Assembly (NCBI GenBank): GCA_965248775.1
Contig: OZ252150.1
Location: 4,464,001 to 4,528,000, forward strand
Length of the DNA: 64,000 bases
Reading direction: 5' to 3'
Source of the DNA: JBHHUI01 sp965248775
Lineage (GTDB): Bacteria; Chloroflexota; Anaerolineae; Anaerolineales; JBHHUI01
A program made the translations under genes and the position numbers. This document shows positions 27,413 through 36,579 of the stretch, in pieces (within the stretch, counting starts at the first letter, position 1; each line of letters begins with the position of its first letter). Under the pieces are notes generated by a model, which saw only the letters and a program-made list of their open reading frames with translations, ran no database searches and was not told the origin of the DNA.

Positions 27413-28795
27413 TTGGCTACATCCGAGACTGATTTTCCTCGCATCCTAATCGTAACAAGCAGCACGTTCAATTTATACACCGGCGGTGGGATTGCGTTGA
27501 CCACCATGTTTACAGGCTGGCCTACAGAGCGGATCGCCAATATCCATTACGATGAGGTTGAGTCGGATACTAGTGTATGCAGCAAATTCTATAGGCTCAC
27601 TCGTCGCGAAGTAGACTGGGTGTTCCCGCTGTCCCTGGGATTTGAATTCCATCGAGCCCTGAAAGAGCGAAAGACCCGTAAAGGTCTATCCATGGCGAAG
27701 TCACAACCGATAACTACGCCTCAAACGGGCTATGTCGCTGGGTGGCTAGCGCGCGCATACAGAGCAGTACTTGCGGTACTGGGGGGCGAGGCACTTCATT
27801 CCAGTGTGCAACTCACAAGCGAATTGTGTACCTGGATCGAAAAATTTAAACCGGACCTAATATACAGCTCATTGGGCGATCTCATCTTTTTGCGGCTGAC
27901 GCGCCTGATCGCCGAGAGCTATGAATTGCCGACGGTCGTGCACACCTATGACAATTGGCCTGAGAGTCGCTATCGCCACGGCTTGTTCGCACCCATATTC
28001 CGCTATGCCTTTCTGCGAGAATACGAAAATGCCTTTCAGCGCGCCAGGCTCTGCTTTGGTATAAGCGACGCGATGAGCCGTGACTACGAGAAGCGTTATG
28101 GAAAGCGATTTCTAACGTTTAATGCGCCCGTCGATATAGAGCAATGGTCTAAGCATGCAAAGTCGAATTGGGTGGCTGCTGGGGCGTTTCGTGTTGTCTA
28201 CATAGGTTCCATACATCCCCATGGTCAACGCGAAAGTCTCGTGGAAATCGCGCAAGCGGTGTCTTGTCTGCATAATAAGTCGGTGCCGATCACTCTCCAC
28301 ATTTATACTCCGGTTTTGTACGTAGCTGATTTAGAGCGGCGGATTGCCAATATGGTTGGCGTCAAAGTGACGGTCAGTCCGCCCAGTCCGGAAGTTGCAC
28401 AAGTGCTCGCCTCTGCCGATGCGCTTGTGTTGCCTGTTAACTTCGACCGAGAAAGCCAGCGCGTGATGCGCTATTCGCTGCCAGCAAAGACTGCGGCCTA
28501 TTTAATTTCATCTGTGCCAGTGCTGGTATATGGACCGCCAGGTTTGCCGCCAGTGGAATACGCAGCATCCGAACAATGGGGCCTTGTGGTCAGCGAGCAA
28601 AGTACGACGGCGCTACGAGAAGCTCTGTGCCAACTGATGTCGGATGAATCGTTGCGAAAGAGACTGGCACTGCGCGCGCGCGCGGTGGCGGTTAAGAACC
28701 ACAACGCGGTCGAGGTGCGAGCGTGGTTCCAAAGGTTATTGCGTGAAATGAAAAGTCCAACGTACGTATCACCCTCTCAACAGGAAGACACATGA
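27413..28795 (+). CDS. Putative glycosyltransferase (GT-B fold)
   Basis: This 460-residue protein begins at TTG 27413; the next ATG would remove the first strand. It starts RILIVTSSTFNLYTGGGIAL (a typical first beta-strand and loop). It includes YSSLGDLIFLRLTRLIAE, VHTYDNWPESRY and, in the C-terminal half, VYIGSIHPHGQRESLVEIA and LPAKTAAYLISSVPVLVYG. The canonical E-x7-E motif is weak (KTAAYLISSVPV), so subfamily assignment is open. It ends in an ATGA overlap with a very short frame. Confidence 0.7.
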   Translation: MATSETDFPRILIVTSSTFNLYTGGGIALTTMFTGWPTERIANIHYDEVESDTSVCSKFYRLTRREVDWVFPLSLGFEFHRALKERKTRKGLSMAKSQPITTPQTGYVAGWLARAYRAVLAVLGGEALHSSVQLTSELCTWIEKFKPDLIYSSLGDLIFLRLTRLIAESYELPTVVHTYDNWPESRYRHGLFAPIFRYAFLREYENAFQRARLCFGISDAMSRDYEKRYGKRFLTFNAPVDIEQWSKHAKSNWVAAGAFRVVYIGSIHPHGQRESLVEIAQAVSCLHNKSVPITLHIYTPVLYVADLERRIANMVGVKVTVSPPSPEVAQVLASADALVLPVNFDRESQRVMRYSLPAKTAAYLISSVPVLVYGPPGLPPVEYAASEQWGLVVSEQSTTALREALCQLMSDESLRKRLALRARAVAVKNHNAVEVRAWFQRLLREMKSPTYVSPSQQEDT

Positions 28796-28881
28796 ATTGT
28801 ACATCTAAACACCTCTTGGTATTATCAGCGGCGGTCTCGGGCGTTTTTGGACTTTGCTCATTACTTTTGTATCGATTATGA
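28792..28881 (+). CDS. 29-residue hydrophobic ORF, possibly a truncated gene start
   Basis: ATG 28792 overlaps the preceding stop (ATGA) and is preceded by AGGAAG at proper spacing, so translation is plausible. The product is a short polar N-terminus and one hydrophobic helix (LLVLSAAVSGVFGLCSLLL), ending at TGA 28879. It may be a small membrane peptide, or the only part left of a larger membrane protein cut by a nonsense mutation. The following 28882-29034 contains no recognisable gene. Confidence 0.35.
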   Translation: MNCTSKHLLVLSAAVSGVFGLCSLLLYRL

Positions 28882-29034
28882 GGTGTAGTTTTTGATCTTT
28901 ATATTCCCTATAGGCCGAAGCCTCAACGATGATACCAATATTTTTAGGTTAGCTGTGTTGTCGGGTGATACGCTCGGATTCTAAGCAGGTCGATTGCAGC
29001 TAGAGTCTCAGAGGCGATGTCTGTCTGAAATCCG

Positions 29035-30092
29035 ATGTGGAGAATTCTATTGAGGCGACGCTACATCCATGAATGGGGGGTTGTATTAGTAGTCTGTGCT
29101 GGACTTGTGTCGTCAATTGTGTACGCCAATATTCAAACTTACGATCCTGTGCTGACTCCAGCTCGGGGATATTCAGACACCTCCGATTATGTTGCTCTGT
29201 ACTATGGGGAGCCAGTCATGGGGCACCGTGGATATCGACCATTTGTGCCATGGTTGGCGCGCGCGGTGCCTGATTTGCCCTCAGGATTCTTTTCCTCTGA
29301 TCGCCAGGTTACTGACGCGCATCAAGTTGGCATCAAGTTCGGAGTAGTGAACTGGGCGTTCTTATTAGGAACATGTCTGACGCTCTATGCCTTCCAACGC
29401 AGCCTGAAGCTTTCATTCTGGGCAAGCCTGACAGGTATTGTTCTATTCCTAAGTAATCGATCAATTGTTCGAGGCGCTGGTTTGCCCATGACCGACACGG
29501 CGCTCTACTTCTTTCTGATGCTGGCCCTGAGTGCCATTTTCTGGCGACGCCCGGTTCTGCTTCTGGTGGCAGGCGTGCTTGGCGCGCTTGCCAACGAGTT
29601 AACCTTGCTTTGCCTACCTGCCGTGCTACTCACGCCGGCTTTCATGCGCGACAAATTGCGTCTGGGCCTAGCGCTGTTGCCTGCAATTGCCGTACGCATG
29701 TTCATCCTAGATATTACGACGGCGATGCTTGACCCCGCTCCGGCAATTTTCATCGTCAGCGGCCGATTGCTCCCGCCTATTACTCACCCGTTCAGCCTGA
29801 CATTCTTGTGGGATTCGCTGGCAATGTTTCGCAGTGCGAACGGCTGGTTGGCTGTGTTGTTTTCGTTCGGGCTGACGTGGTTGGTCGCCGGATATGGTTG
29901 GTGGCGCGCAGACCCACCGCAAGTGCTTCGTCGATGGATTTGGATGCTGCCTATTATTGCTTGCGGCATTTTGCTCGCTAATGGCAGTGCGGGGAATATG
30001 GTCGGCTGCTCTTATTAGAATTTCCAGTTGTAATACCATTAGCAGCAACGGGTGTAGCGCATTTCATCAGGGAAACAGATCCATCGACTTGA
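29035..30092 (+). pseudogene. Polytopic membrane protein, frameshifted near its 3' end
   Basis: The main frame encodes 327 residues with about eight hydrophobic helices and an N-terminal loop with YSDTSDYVALYYGEP, resembling GT-C-like proteins. It ends abruptly at 30018 after NGSAGNMVGCSY. One base deleted near 30002 would instead give RLLLLEFPVVIPLAATGV and FIRETDPST, a natural last membrane helix, ending at TGA 30090. I read this as a gene with a late single-base deletion. The remaining protein lacks only the final helix and may retain function. Confidence 0.65.
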
Positions 30093-30157
30093 TAGCGTGA
30101 GTCTTCCGGAGTCGACCTCGTGCCAGAGTGTAGTTGACCCATGAGAATGGACATTTT

Positions 30158-30499
30158 TCAAGCAGGATTAAGTGAAGACAGATGTTCTAACTGCTCCCGA
30201 ACCAAGATGTCTTCGAATTCGGCTGGAGTGAGATAGCCCAACGCCAAATGAATGCGCTTGTGCTGGTATACTTGCTCAACCCAGTGGCGTCCACTGGACG
30301 CTGTGAAGTGCCCGAGCTGGGCGTAAACGTCGGTGAAATTTTTATATTCGGACAGCTCCACCTCCTCTTTTTTGATAGTACGGATGACCCGTTCCGCATA
30401 GGGGTTCTGGGTCGCCTCACCGACTTCGGCATTGCTGATCTGCACGCCGTGGTCGGTGAGCAAACCGATATAGGCCGTGGCGGCGCCCAGTCCCGCACA
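30158..30499 (-). pseudogene. IS3 orfB transposase, C-terminal fragment
   Basis: The reading TAYIGLLTDHGVQISNAEVG followed by NPYAERVIRTIKKEEVEL and TPAEFEDILVREQ is the last third of an IS3-group integrase domain. It holds the second Asp (TDHG) and the Glu region (NPYAERVIRT). The N-terminal part, including the HTH and the first Asp, is missing. Confidence 0.8.
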
Positions 30500-30523
30500 G
30501 TCACTCAGTCATGAATGCACTGG

Positions 30524-30557
30524 GTCACGAAGTGAAGTGCGCACTTCACTCTGTGAC
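30524..30557. repeat. 34-nt near-perfect palindrome
   Basis: The core AGTGAAGTGC (30531-30540) is followed directly by its exact complement GCACTTCACT (30541-30550). The outer GTCAC (30524-30528) pairs with GTGAC (30553-30557) across a two-base mismatch. It lies in the non-IS sequence that fills the gap between the two IS3 fragments. A further small hairpin, CAAGCC-AC-GGCTTG, follows near 30573-30590. Confidence 0.8.
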
Positions 30558-30670
30558 GGACAGACTGCATCGCCAAGCCACGGCTTGACGTGGTGAAATG
30601 AACTGAGTCGGGATGTCTGTCAGCGCACGGAAGCGGGCGATGGGGAGTTCAAGTACAGCGAGGCTTTCCC

Positions 30671-30775
30671 CCCTGGCACTGTCCGCCACCTCGTCCAGTC
30701 GATACCGATGCAGTGTCCACTCAGTCCCGGATGTACTGGTCCGGGGCGGCACTGTGCAAGACTGGGGGACAAGTG
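30671..30775 (-). repeat. Palindromic repeat element, copy B
   Basis: Read on the minus strand, this starts with the same 16 bases as copy A (30760-30775) and ends with a 30-base block (30671-30700) differing from copy A at two positions. The 59-base centre differs from copy A but again contains a hairpin (CCCGGA with TCCGGG). It joins the end of the IS3 orfA fragment, whose frame stays open through it. Confidence 0.7.
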
Positions 30776-31030
30776 TGCCACTTCGAGCTCCATGGTCAGC
30801 CGCCCAACCATGCGCTCCAACTTAGCAACTTTGGCCTCCGACTGTCCATTACCGGCGTTGCCCGCAAAGAGTTCTGGTGCGCGCTCGATGAATTCGCGCT
30901 TCCGGTGTGACAGCAGTGAGACCTTGAGCCTATGCTCCTGACACACTTGCGCCGTTGTCTTTACACCGCTCAACACTTCGAGCACCACCTGCGCCTTGAA
31001 ATCCGATGCGAACTTGCGTCGTTTTGCCAT
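30776..31030 (-). pseudogene. IS3 orfA fragment
   Basis: From ATG 31030 the protein reads AKRRKFASDFKAQVVLEVL then KTTAQVCQEHRLKVSLLSH (the HTH_8/transposase-8 helix-turn-helix). A leucine-rich coiled segment VAKLERMVGRLTMELEVA follows and is joined at 30775 to palindromic repeat copy B. The normal C-terminus and frameshift window are gone. Confidence 0.8.
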
Positions 31031-31120
31031 CGTGAGACCCTTTCTCTGGACGCTGGTTTTCACTACACCATGTGTCCAGTTGTTGAATTCGATTTCCATG
31101 ATTACTTTGGGTCTGATGGG

Positions 31121-32354
31121 TTCACTGACGTTCACATTGGCTAAGGATAGAGTATATCGGGTAAAACGACTGGTTCAGCATGATTGATACAGCGGAGCAG
31201 CCAGTTCCAGCCGATACGAAAGTAGCTCAGCGTGCGGCGCGCGGTGCGGTCGACGAGTCGGTGCCAGCCGCGCTTGATGACGTGACTGGCGAGTTGCAGC
31301 AACCAGATGTACGCGAGCGTGATGCCGAGCAACAAACGATTGAATCGTTGCGGGTTCCGGATGCGGCTGGTTTCGATGTTCCAGCCGTAGGATTTGTAGT
31401 CGCGATACATCGGCTCGACCCAGAAACGCTGCGAGTAAATGCGGATGGTGGCACGGTCGACGGGTTGGTCGCTGAGCAGATACCAGGGTTCATCTTCACC
31501 GCGCCGCCAGTACGCGAGGAAGTGCGCCGGACCGGACTGCTGACGCGTGACGTGCACGTTGGAGAAGACGCGGCGCTGCCCGGGTCGCAGGCCGAGCTGC
31601 TTGGGCTGGAAGGGTTCGCCTCCCTCGGGATAGAGCCAGAGATTGTTGGTGATGCGTTGCACATAGTGCCATCCCAGCTCGTGCTCGATGAAGCCTTGGA
31701 ACGCCACATCTTGGAATTCACGGTCGCCGACCACCCAGATATGGGGGCTGTCCGGTGCCCAGCGCTTGACGTAGCGTAAGGCTGCTTCAAGATGACAGCG
31801 CTGCATTTGTCCCTGTTTGCGCATGACCTTCCAGGCCAGCGGCAAGCTGCGTCCACGATACGCAATGCTCACACTCAAGATGTTCAGATCGTTGCCGAGC
31901 GTCGTCACGACCCTGTCGGGCGCGACAAGGGTGCGGTCGAGGATCAACACGATGCATGCGGTACCCATTTGGCGCAAGAGCGACTTGATTAACGGGCCAT
32001 AGACCGTGCGTACGTCGACGCGCTTGTTCATCAGGAAACATCGCAGGCGTTGGACTCGGCTGTCCTCGTAGCAATCCACCAACAGATGATCGGCCAGCCG
32101 CGTGAGCGCACAACAGCTGGCCAGATTCAACGCCGTGACAAACAGAGCCAGATTGCGCCGCCGCGTGCTGCGTTCGTTCGGCATAACCGCTGCGAGACGA
32201 CGGGATACGGTAAGATAGACCTGCTGGCTGCTGCTCATCGGACGGCCCCCTCTGGCTGGTTGAATGGTTGTATAAGCACTTCCATTCTACCCAACCAGGG
32301 ATCTCGTCTTGAGCCGCAGTCAGCTTCGTTTTAGTCAAAGTGAAGGTCACTGAA
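31121..32354. mobile_element. IS4-type element inserted in the end of the IS3 relic
   Basis: The ends TTCACTGACGTTCAC (31121-31135) and, inverted at 32340-32354, TTCAGTGACCTTCAC form imperfect terminal repeats extending over about 24 bases. The target GTCTGATGGG is duplicated exactly at 31111-31120 and 32355-32364, a 10-base duplication normal for IS4-type elements. The element is 1234 bp with one leftward transposase gene that appears intact. Confidence 0.9.
31141..32238 (-). CDS. IS4-family transposase
   Basis: This 365-residue DDE transposase has its first Asp in CIVLILDRTLVAPDR and its second in IWVVGDREFQD. The IS4 Y-x2-R-x3-E-x6-K signature appears as IYSQRFWVEPMYRDYKSYGW. No frame damage is visible. 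An antisense open frame over the same bases is a codon-bias shadow. Confidence 0.9.
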   Translation of the reverse strand: MSSSQQVYLTVSRRLAAVMPNERSTRRRNLALFVTALNLASCCALTRLADHLLVDCYEDSRVQRLRCFLMNKRVDVRTVYGPLIKSLLRQMGTACIVLILDRTLVAPDRVVTTLGNDLNILSVSIAYRGRSLPLAWKVMRKQGQMQRCHLEAALRYVKRWAPDSPHIWVVGDREFQDVAFQGFIEHELGWHYVQRITNNLWLYPEGGEPFQPKQLGLRPGQRRVFSNVHVTRQQSGPAHFLAYWRRGEDEPWYLLSDQPVDRATIRIYSQRFWVEPMYRDYKSYGWNIETSRIRNPQRFNRLLLGITLAYIWLLQLASHVIKRGWHRLVDRTARRTLSYFRIGWNWLLRCINHAEPVVLPDILYP

Positions 32355-32364
32355 GTCTGATGGG

Positions 32365-32720
32365 TCTATGTGCTGGTGGGTACGCAGTTACGGAGAATGC
32401 CCCGACTGCTGACTGCGCTTGTAGAGCGCGACTTGCAAGCTACTGTCGATGCTCGCTGTGAGTGATCAAAGGCAACCTTGGATCATAGTGGCTTAGTATA
32501 GAGAGCCTGGCAGACGTGAATCTCAGTCATCGGACACGGAGAAACTGAGGTATCGATTGTTATCAATTCTTGGAATAGAACATCAACGTGAGTATGAACA
32601 TAAAGACGATTAGGGATTACAAGGCTTCTCTGCTTATCCTTGACAAGAATACGTGACGAAAGCTACATGTGCAATAATGTGGGATGGCAGAATGTTTGTT
32701 TCTGAAGTGATTGAATCTAC
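32365..32720. other. 356-bp stretch without a recognised gene
   Basis: Between the IS4 element and the next methyltransferase I find no coding frame with protein-like character. TTGACA at 32640-32645 could be a -35 element, but the best -10 (CTACAT at 32663) is weak, so I do not call a promoter. The region is AT-rich like the gene that follows. Confidence 0.4.
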
Positions 32721-33566
32721 ATGAACTCATTATCCGTACGCTCAATGAAAGATATTGAGGACGAACTCACATTTGAAGAAGACAGTTACGGTCACGTAAA
32801 GCGAGTTGAAGCTGTTTCTGAATGGCTCGAACTCTTTAGCCGAAATGCGCATTCGAAAGAATTATCAATCCTTGATTATGGATGCGGGGTTGGCGATTAT
32901 ATGGCAGTGCCTCTGGCGCTTGCCGGATATACAGTTACCGGTTGGGATATTCATCGCCAATCAATCGCTGCAGCACAGAAAAAACATATCTACCCAAATT
33001 TATCATTTACATGCGAATCAATAGGGAACATGGTTCGTGCGAATTCTGAATTTGATGGAGTTATTTGTTCGGAAGTTATAGAACATGTCTCGTACCCCGC
33101 TGAACATCTGATGACAATCCGGGATTTGCTCCACACCGATGGAACTGTGATTGTTACCGTGCCGAATGGTTATGGGCCCTACGAAATCCTGCAGCGTGCG
33201 TGTCGTCTCTTCTCAATAATCGGCCTAAATCAACTCGGTTCTCCAATAGTACGTTGGCTGCGCAAATTATTTATTCGCTCATCATCGCAGCCTTCCGAGC
33301 ATAAGGGTAACGGCACAACACTAAATGTTGAGTCAGGACATATCCAGTTTTTCACTTTACGAGCTTTATACGGTTTGTTTGAACAAGCGGATATCCAAGT
33401 AGTAGCTTCGCGTGGCCGTACCCTGATCTGTGGCCCCTATGCCGATTTTGTATTACGGCAAGTATCGCGAATTGTCCCCCAAATTTACAAACTGAACTGT
33501 TGGCTTGGAGATGTGCTCCCGATGATTTTAGTTTCGGGCTGGATGTTCTGCCTCAAACGCCGATAG
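32721..33566 (+). CDS. Class I SAM-dependent methyltransferase
   Basis: This 281-residue protein has motif I ILDYGCGVGDYMAVPLAL near residues 50-67 and GWDIHRQSI (the acidic residue that binds the SAM ribose). VICSEVIEHVSYPAEHL and DGTVIVTVPNGYGPYE follow. The C-terminal third is hydrophobic (VLPMILVSGWMF) and may lie on the membrane. The gene is AT-richer than its upstream neighbours, suggesting separate acquisition. It probably modifies a glycan or a lipid-linked sugar. Confidence 0.85.
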   Translation: MNSLSVRSMKDIEDELTFEEDSYGHVKRVEAVSEWLELFSRNAHSKELSILDYGCGVGDYMAVPLALAGYTVTGWDIHRQSIAAAQKKHIYPNLSFTCESIGNMVRANSEFDGVICSEVIEHVSYPAEHLMTIRDLLHTDGTVIVTVPNGYGPYEILQRACRLFSIIGLNQLGSPIVRWLRKLFIRSSSQPSEHKGNGTTLNVESGHIQFFTLRALYGLFEQADIQVVASRGRTLICGPYADFVLRQVSRIVPQIYKLNCWLGDVLPMILVSGWMFCLKRR

Positions 33567-33609
33567 TGTCGTTCTGCCCTAATTTGGTTTCGGCCCGCTA
33601 ATTCTTCCA

Positions 33610-35232
33610 ATGGACAGACCGGTAGAGGTATGCCTTGCAATTCCAGGCGATCTGGAAAGTTTGGCTGCCCAATGGCTGGCGGAAATTGGCAGCGCTGCAG
33701 TGGTTATCCGAGCTGATTTGAGCACATTGCATCTCAAAATCCGCACACTGCGTGCTCAGCATCCTCAGCTCATTACATGCTTTGTCGATGATGTGAGTCG
33801 CCTAAAGCGGCGTGATTTGTATGCTGTGGCGGCGCTTGTCTTACGACTCACAACGCGGAACACACCAGTTCGATTTGCAGATATCTCGGGAAGAGTAAGT
33901 CATTTCGGGATTGGATCAGCTGTTTTATGGCATATGCCCCGCCTTGCTGCCGAGTATTTATCGGCTCCTTTGGCAATCGGTGGAGCCCGTCTTAAAAACT
34001 TTAGAAGTGATAGATATTCGCAATTCGTAAAAAGACCGCGCGCGATTAATCGGATTCTATATTTGCGTTCCGACGACTGGGGGCATTTACAGGCGGGTGG
34101 TTCTGTAGCCCACGTCGCTGGTATTCTCAATGCGTTTGCTGCACGCAGCGTGGATGTGCGTTTACTCTCAACTAGTGCGCTGTCAATGATCGACGATACA
34201 AGAATATCTTTGACAATCGTGCCTGAGCCGGCCTGGTTTCGGAATCACAACGTGGCGCGCTTGCTTGCGTTTGATCACAACCTGAATCGGGTAGGCATGC
34301 AAATTTGTTCAGGCTGGAAACCCGATCTGATCTATCAGCGCTATTCTATGATAAATCGCACCGGCCTTGGATTGCGTAAAGAACTCGGAGTTCCATTGGT
34401 GCTCGAATATAATGGTTCCTTCGCTTGGATGGGACGGAACTGGTCTCGCAGCCTCAGCCGGGTAAACCTCGTGGATCAGGTGGAATTGGAGAATCTACGT
34501 GGCGCTGATCTTGTCGTTGTTGTGTCTGACTCATCATGCGCTGAATTAGTTGAACGAGGAATTCCTGCTAGGAAAATATTGGTGACCACGAACGCTGTGG
34601 ATGCTGAATATTACAATCCAGATATATCGGGAAAGGTTGAGCGTAGCAAGCTTCTGTTGAGTGACAGGATAGTGGTAGGATTTGTCGGTACATTTGGACG
34701 CTGGCATGGTGCAGAGATTCTGGCAAAAGCGATCCCCATGGTTCTGGCGAATTATCCAAACGCGTATTTTCTCTTCGTTGGCGATGGAGAGCAGCGCCCG
34801 CAGGTAGAAGGGTATGTCCGAGACTATATCTCATCAGACAATGTGATCTTTACAGGCATGGTGCCCCAAGAGTTCGCGCGTGACTATCTGGCGGTTTGCG
34901 ATATCCTAGTTTCGCCGCATGTGCCCAATGAAGATGGGACGGCATTCTTCGGTTCGCCGACCAAGTTGTTTGAGTATATGGCGATGGGTCGAGCAATTGT
35001 TGCGAGTCGGCTAGGTCAGATCGGAGATGTACTGGAAGACGAGAATACCGCTCTCCTGGTGCCCCCGACTGACTCGACAGCCTTAGCAGACGCAATTACG
35101 AGATTAATCGGCGATGCCAGTCTGCGTCGGCAGCTGGGGCAGGCTGCTCGCGAGGTTGTATTAGGTAAATTCACATGGCATCAACAAGTCGAGCGTGTAA
35201 TGAATGCTCTTCTGGAAGACTCCAGCAGCTAA
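33610..35232 (+). CDS. GT4-family glycosyltransferase with long N-terminal region
   Basis: This 540-residue protein is longer than the usual 380-420. Residues 1-140 form an extra alpha/beta region; the GT4 core starts at about 150 with ILYLRSDDWGHLQAGGSVAH. The donor-binding half has VGFVGTFGRWHGAEILAKA, LFVGDGEQRP, FTGMVPQEF and SPTKLFEYMAMGRAIVAS (E-x7-E equivalent), then IGDVLEDENTALLVPP. It is likely cytoplasmic and acts on a lipid-linked acceptor. Confidence 0.85.
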   Translation: MDRPVEVCLAIPGDLESLAAQWLAEIGSAAVVIRADLSTLHLKIRTLRAQHPQLITCFVDDVSRLKRRDLYAVAALVLRLTTRNTPVRFADISGRVSHFGIGSAVLWHMPRLAAEYLSAPLAIGGARLKNFRSDRYSQFVKRPRAINRILYLRSDDWGHLQAGGSVAHVAGILNAFAARSVDVRLLSTSALSMIDDTRISLTIVPEPAWFRNHNVARLLAFDHNLNRVGMQICSGWKPDLIYQRYSMINRTGLGLRKELGVPLVLEYNGSFAWMGRNWSRSLSRVNLVDQVELENLRGADLVVVVSDSSCAELVERGIPARKILVTTNAVDAEYYNPDISGKVERSKLLLSDRIVVGFVGTFGRWHGAEILAKAIPMVLANYPNAYFLFVGDGEQRPQVEGYVRDYISSDNVIFTGMVPQEFARDYLAVCDILVSPHVPNEDGTAFFGSPTKLFEYMAMGRAIVASRLGQIGDVLEDENTALLVPPTDSTALADAITRLIGDASLRRQLGQAAREVVLGKFTWHQQVERVMNALLEDSSS

Positions 35233-35337
35233 TCTCCTATCGCCGTCCGTCCAATATTCTGCTTATTGTTCCTGTACCAACTTTGTAAATTACTATGATG
35301 GATTGTTTCAAACGGCTCGACTATTGATTGGTGTGGT

Positions 35338-36531
35338 ATGCAATCCGAATCTCCGCAACCCCTTATCGTCTTCTTGTACGCTCCCAGTTGGAATGAAGTT
35401 ACACGACTCAGCAAACATCATCTGGCCCTTCGTTTTAGTGAACACGTCAAGGTGCTCTATATTGAAGCGCCGATACACCCCTTGGCTTTTTTGAGGCGAC
35501 CGCGTGCGGCATTGAAGTATTTGCTTCAGATGTTAACCGGTCCGCGCGAAATTCACCCGAATCTCTGGGTACATACTTTCATCTATCCTCTTCTTTTTCA
35601 TGGTGTAACAGCATTAACTTCCAGTTTAGTCATTAATAAAATTAATCAATACTTCATTCGTCCATTCTTGCGTGCGGGTATGAAGTCGTTTGGTGCCCAG
35701 AAGCCGATCATTATAGTTGGACATGCTCATGCTGAACCGATAATAGAATCTCTAAATCCTTCTGTCTGTATTTACCACTGTTCGGATGAGTTTTCCTCAG
35801 TATCTGGTTTTCCAACCACATATGCGGAGCTGGAAGAACGTCTGATGAAAGTGTGTGACGCTATCATTGCGACTTCGGAGGCATTGGCGAAGGACAAGCG
35901 CAATTTCCATGATCGGGTTGTGACAATTTCCAACGGCGCAGATTTCAAACATTTCTCTGCCGCTGCCTTGGAACATACCCACATCCCCGAAGATCTAAAG
36001 GGAATTCCTAATCCGGTAATTGGATATATCGGAAGCATTTTTGAGTGGTTGGACTATGAGCTCATTGAATGGATTGCACGAGAATGCCCCCAATGGTCAT
36101 TTGTATTTATCGGTCCGCAGGTTGTAGCTGTGGATTCGGAACTGGAATGTTTACCCAATGTGCATTTCCTCGGCGGGCGCCCTTATGATGACGTGCCTGT
36201 TTATCTTCAGGGATTTGATGTTGCCTGGATCCCCTTCGCCAAGCACGATGTCACAACCAAGGCCAGCCCCATTAAATTCTATGAATATCTTGCTGCTGGG
36301 CGGCCGGTTGTTGCGACAAGGCTCCCGGAATTGGTCGACTTCGAAAATGTTGCAGAATTAGCGTCAACACCTGATGAGTTCCTGGACGCGATCGAGATTG
36401 CGCTCTCCGATGATCTGCCTGAGCGAATAAAAGCTCGAATGAAAGTTGCGCGGCAACATTCCTGGGAAAGTCGGTTTGATTCAGTGAGAGTGCTTTTAAG
36501 GGAACTGGGGGCAGATGAATTATTCGTATGA
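35338..36531 (+). CDS. Glycosyltransferase (TuaH-like GT-B)
   Basis: This 397-residue protein starts PLIVFLYAPSWNEVTRLSKH. Typical features are YHCSDEFSSVSG, AIIATSEALAKDKR, VTISNGADFKHF, GYIGSIFEWLDYELIEWIA and SPIKFYEYLAAGRPVVATRL. This combination matches the TuaH-like group of GT-B transferases found in cell-surface glycan operons. ATG 35338 gives a protein of normal family length; a small upstream overlap frame is a shadow. Confidence 0.82.
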   Translation: MQSESPQPLIVFLYAPSWNEVTRLSKHHLALRFSEHVKVLYIEAPIHPLAFLRRPRAALKYLLQMLTGPREIHPNLWVHTFIYPLLFHGVTALTSSLVINKINQYFIRPFLRAGMKSFGAQKPIIIVGHAHAEPIIESLNPSVCIYHCSDEFSSVSGFPTTYAELEERLMKVCDAIIATSEALAKDKRNFHDRVVTISNGADFKHFSAAALEHTHIPEDLKGIPNPVIGYIGSIFEWLDYELIEWIARECPQWSFVFIGPQVVAVDSELECLPNVHFLGGRPYDDVPVYLQGFDVAWIPFAKHDVTTKASPIKFYEYLAAGRPVVATRLPELVDFENVAELASTPDEFLDAIEIALSDDLPERIKARMKVARQHSWESRFDSVRVLLRELGADELFV

Positions 36532-36579
36532 TGGCGAATTGTCGGTTGAGCTTGACCTGCTCCAAAAACTGAACTCTAA

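Larger units (their letters stand above)
30135..31120 (-). mobile_element. IS3-family relic with internal deletion
   Basis: An orfA fragment (30776-31030) and the C-terminal part of orfB (30158 to about 30499) lie in the order expected for a leftward IS3 element. The DDE front part of orfB is missing and the gap is filled by palindromic repeats. The left end near 30135 reads TGACCCATGAGA. A related inverted sequence (the complement of GTCTGATGGGT) lies at the other end but is split by an IS4-type element at 31121, with the last bases surviving at 32355-32367. The element is dead. Confidence 0.7.

Noticed and set aside
30481..30775. Integron attC site or group II intron
   Set aside because: The palindromes lack the conserved attC core words and no intron domain V or reverse transcriptase is present.
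31180..31779. Plus-strand open frame of 199 codons
   Set aside because: It is antisense to the IS4 transposase; the protein composition is typical of a shadow frame.
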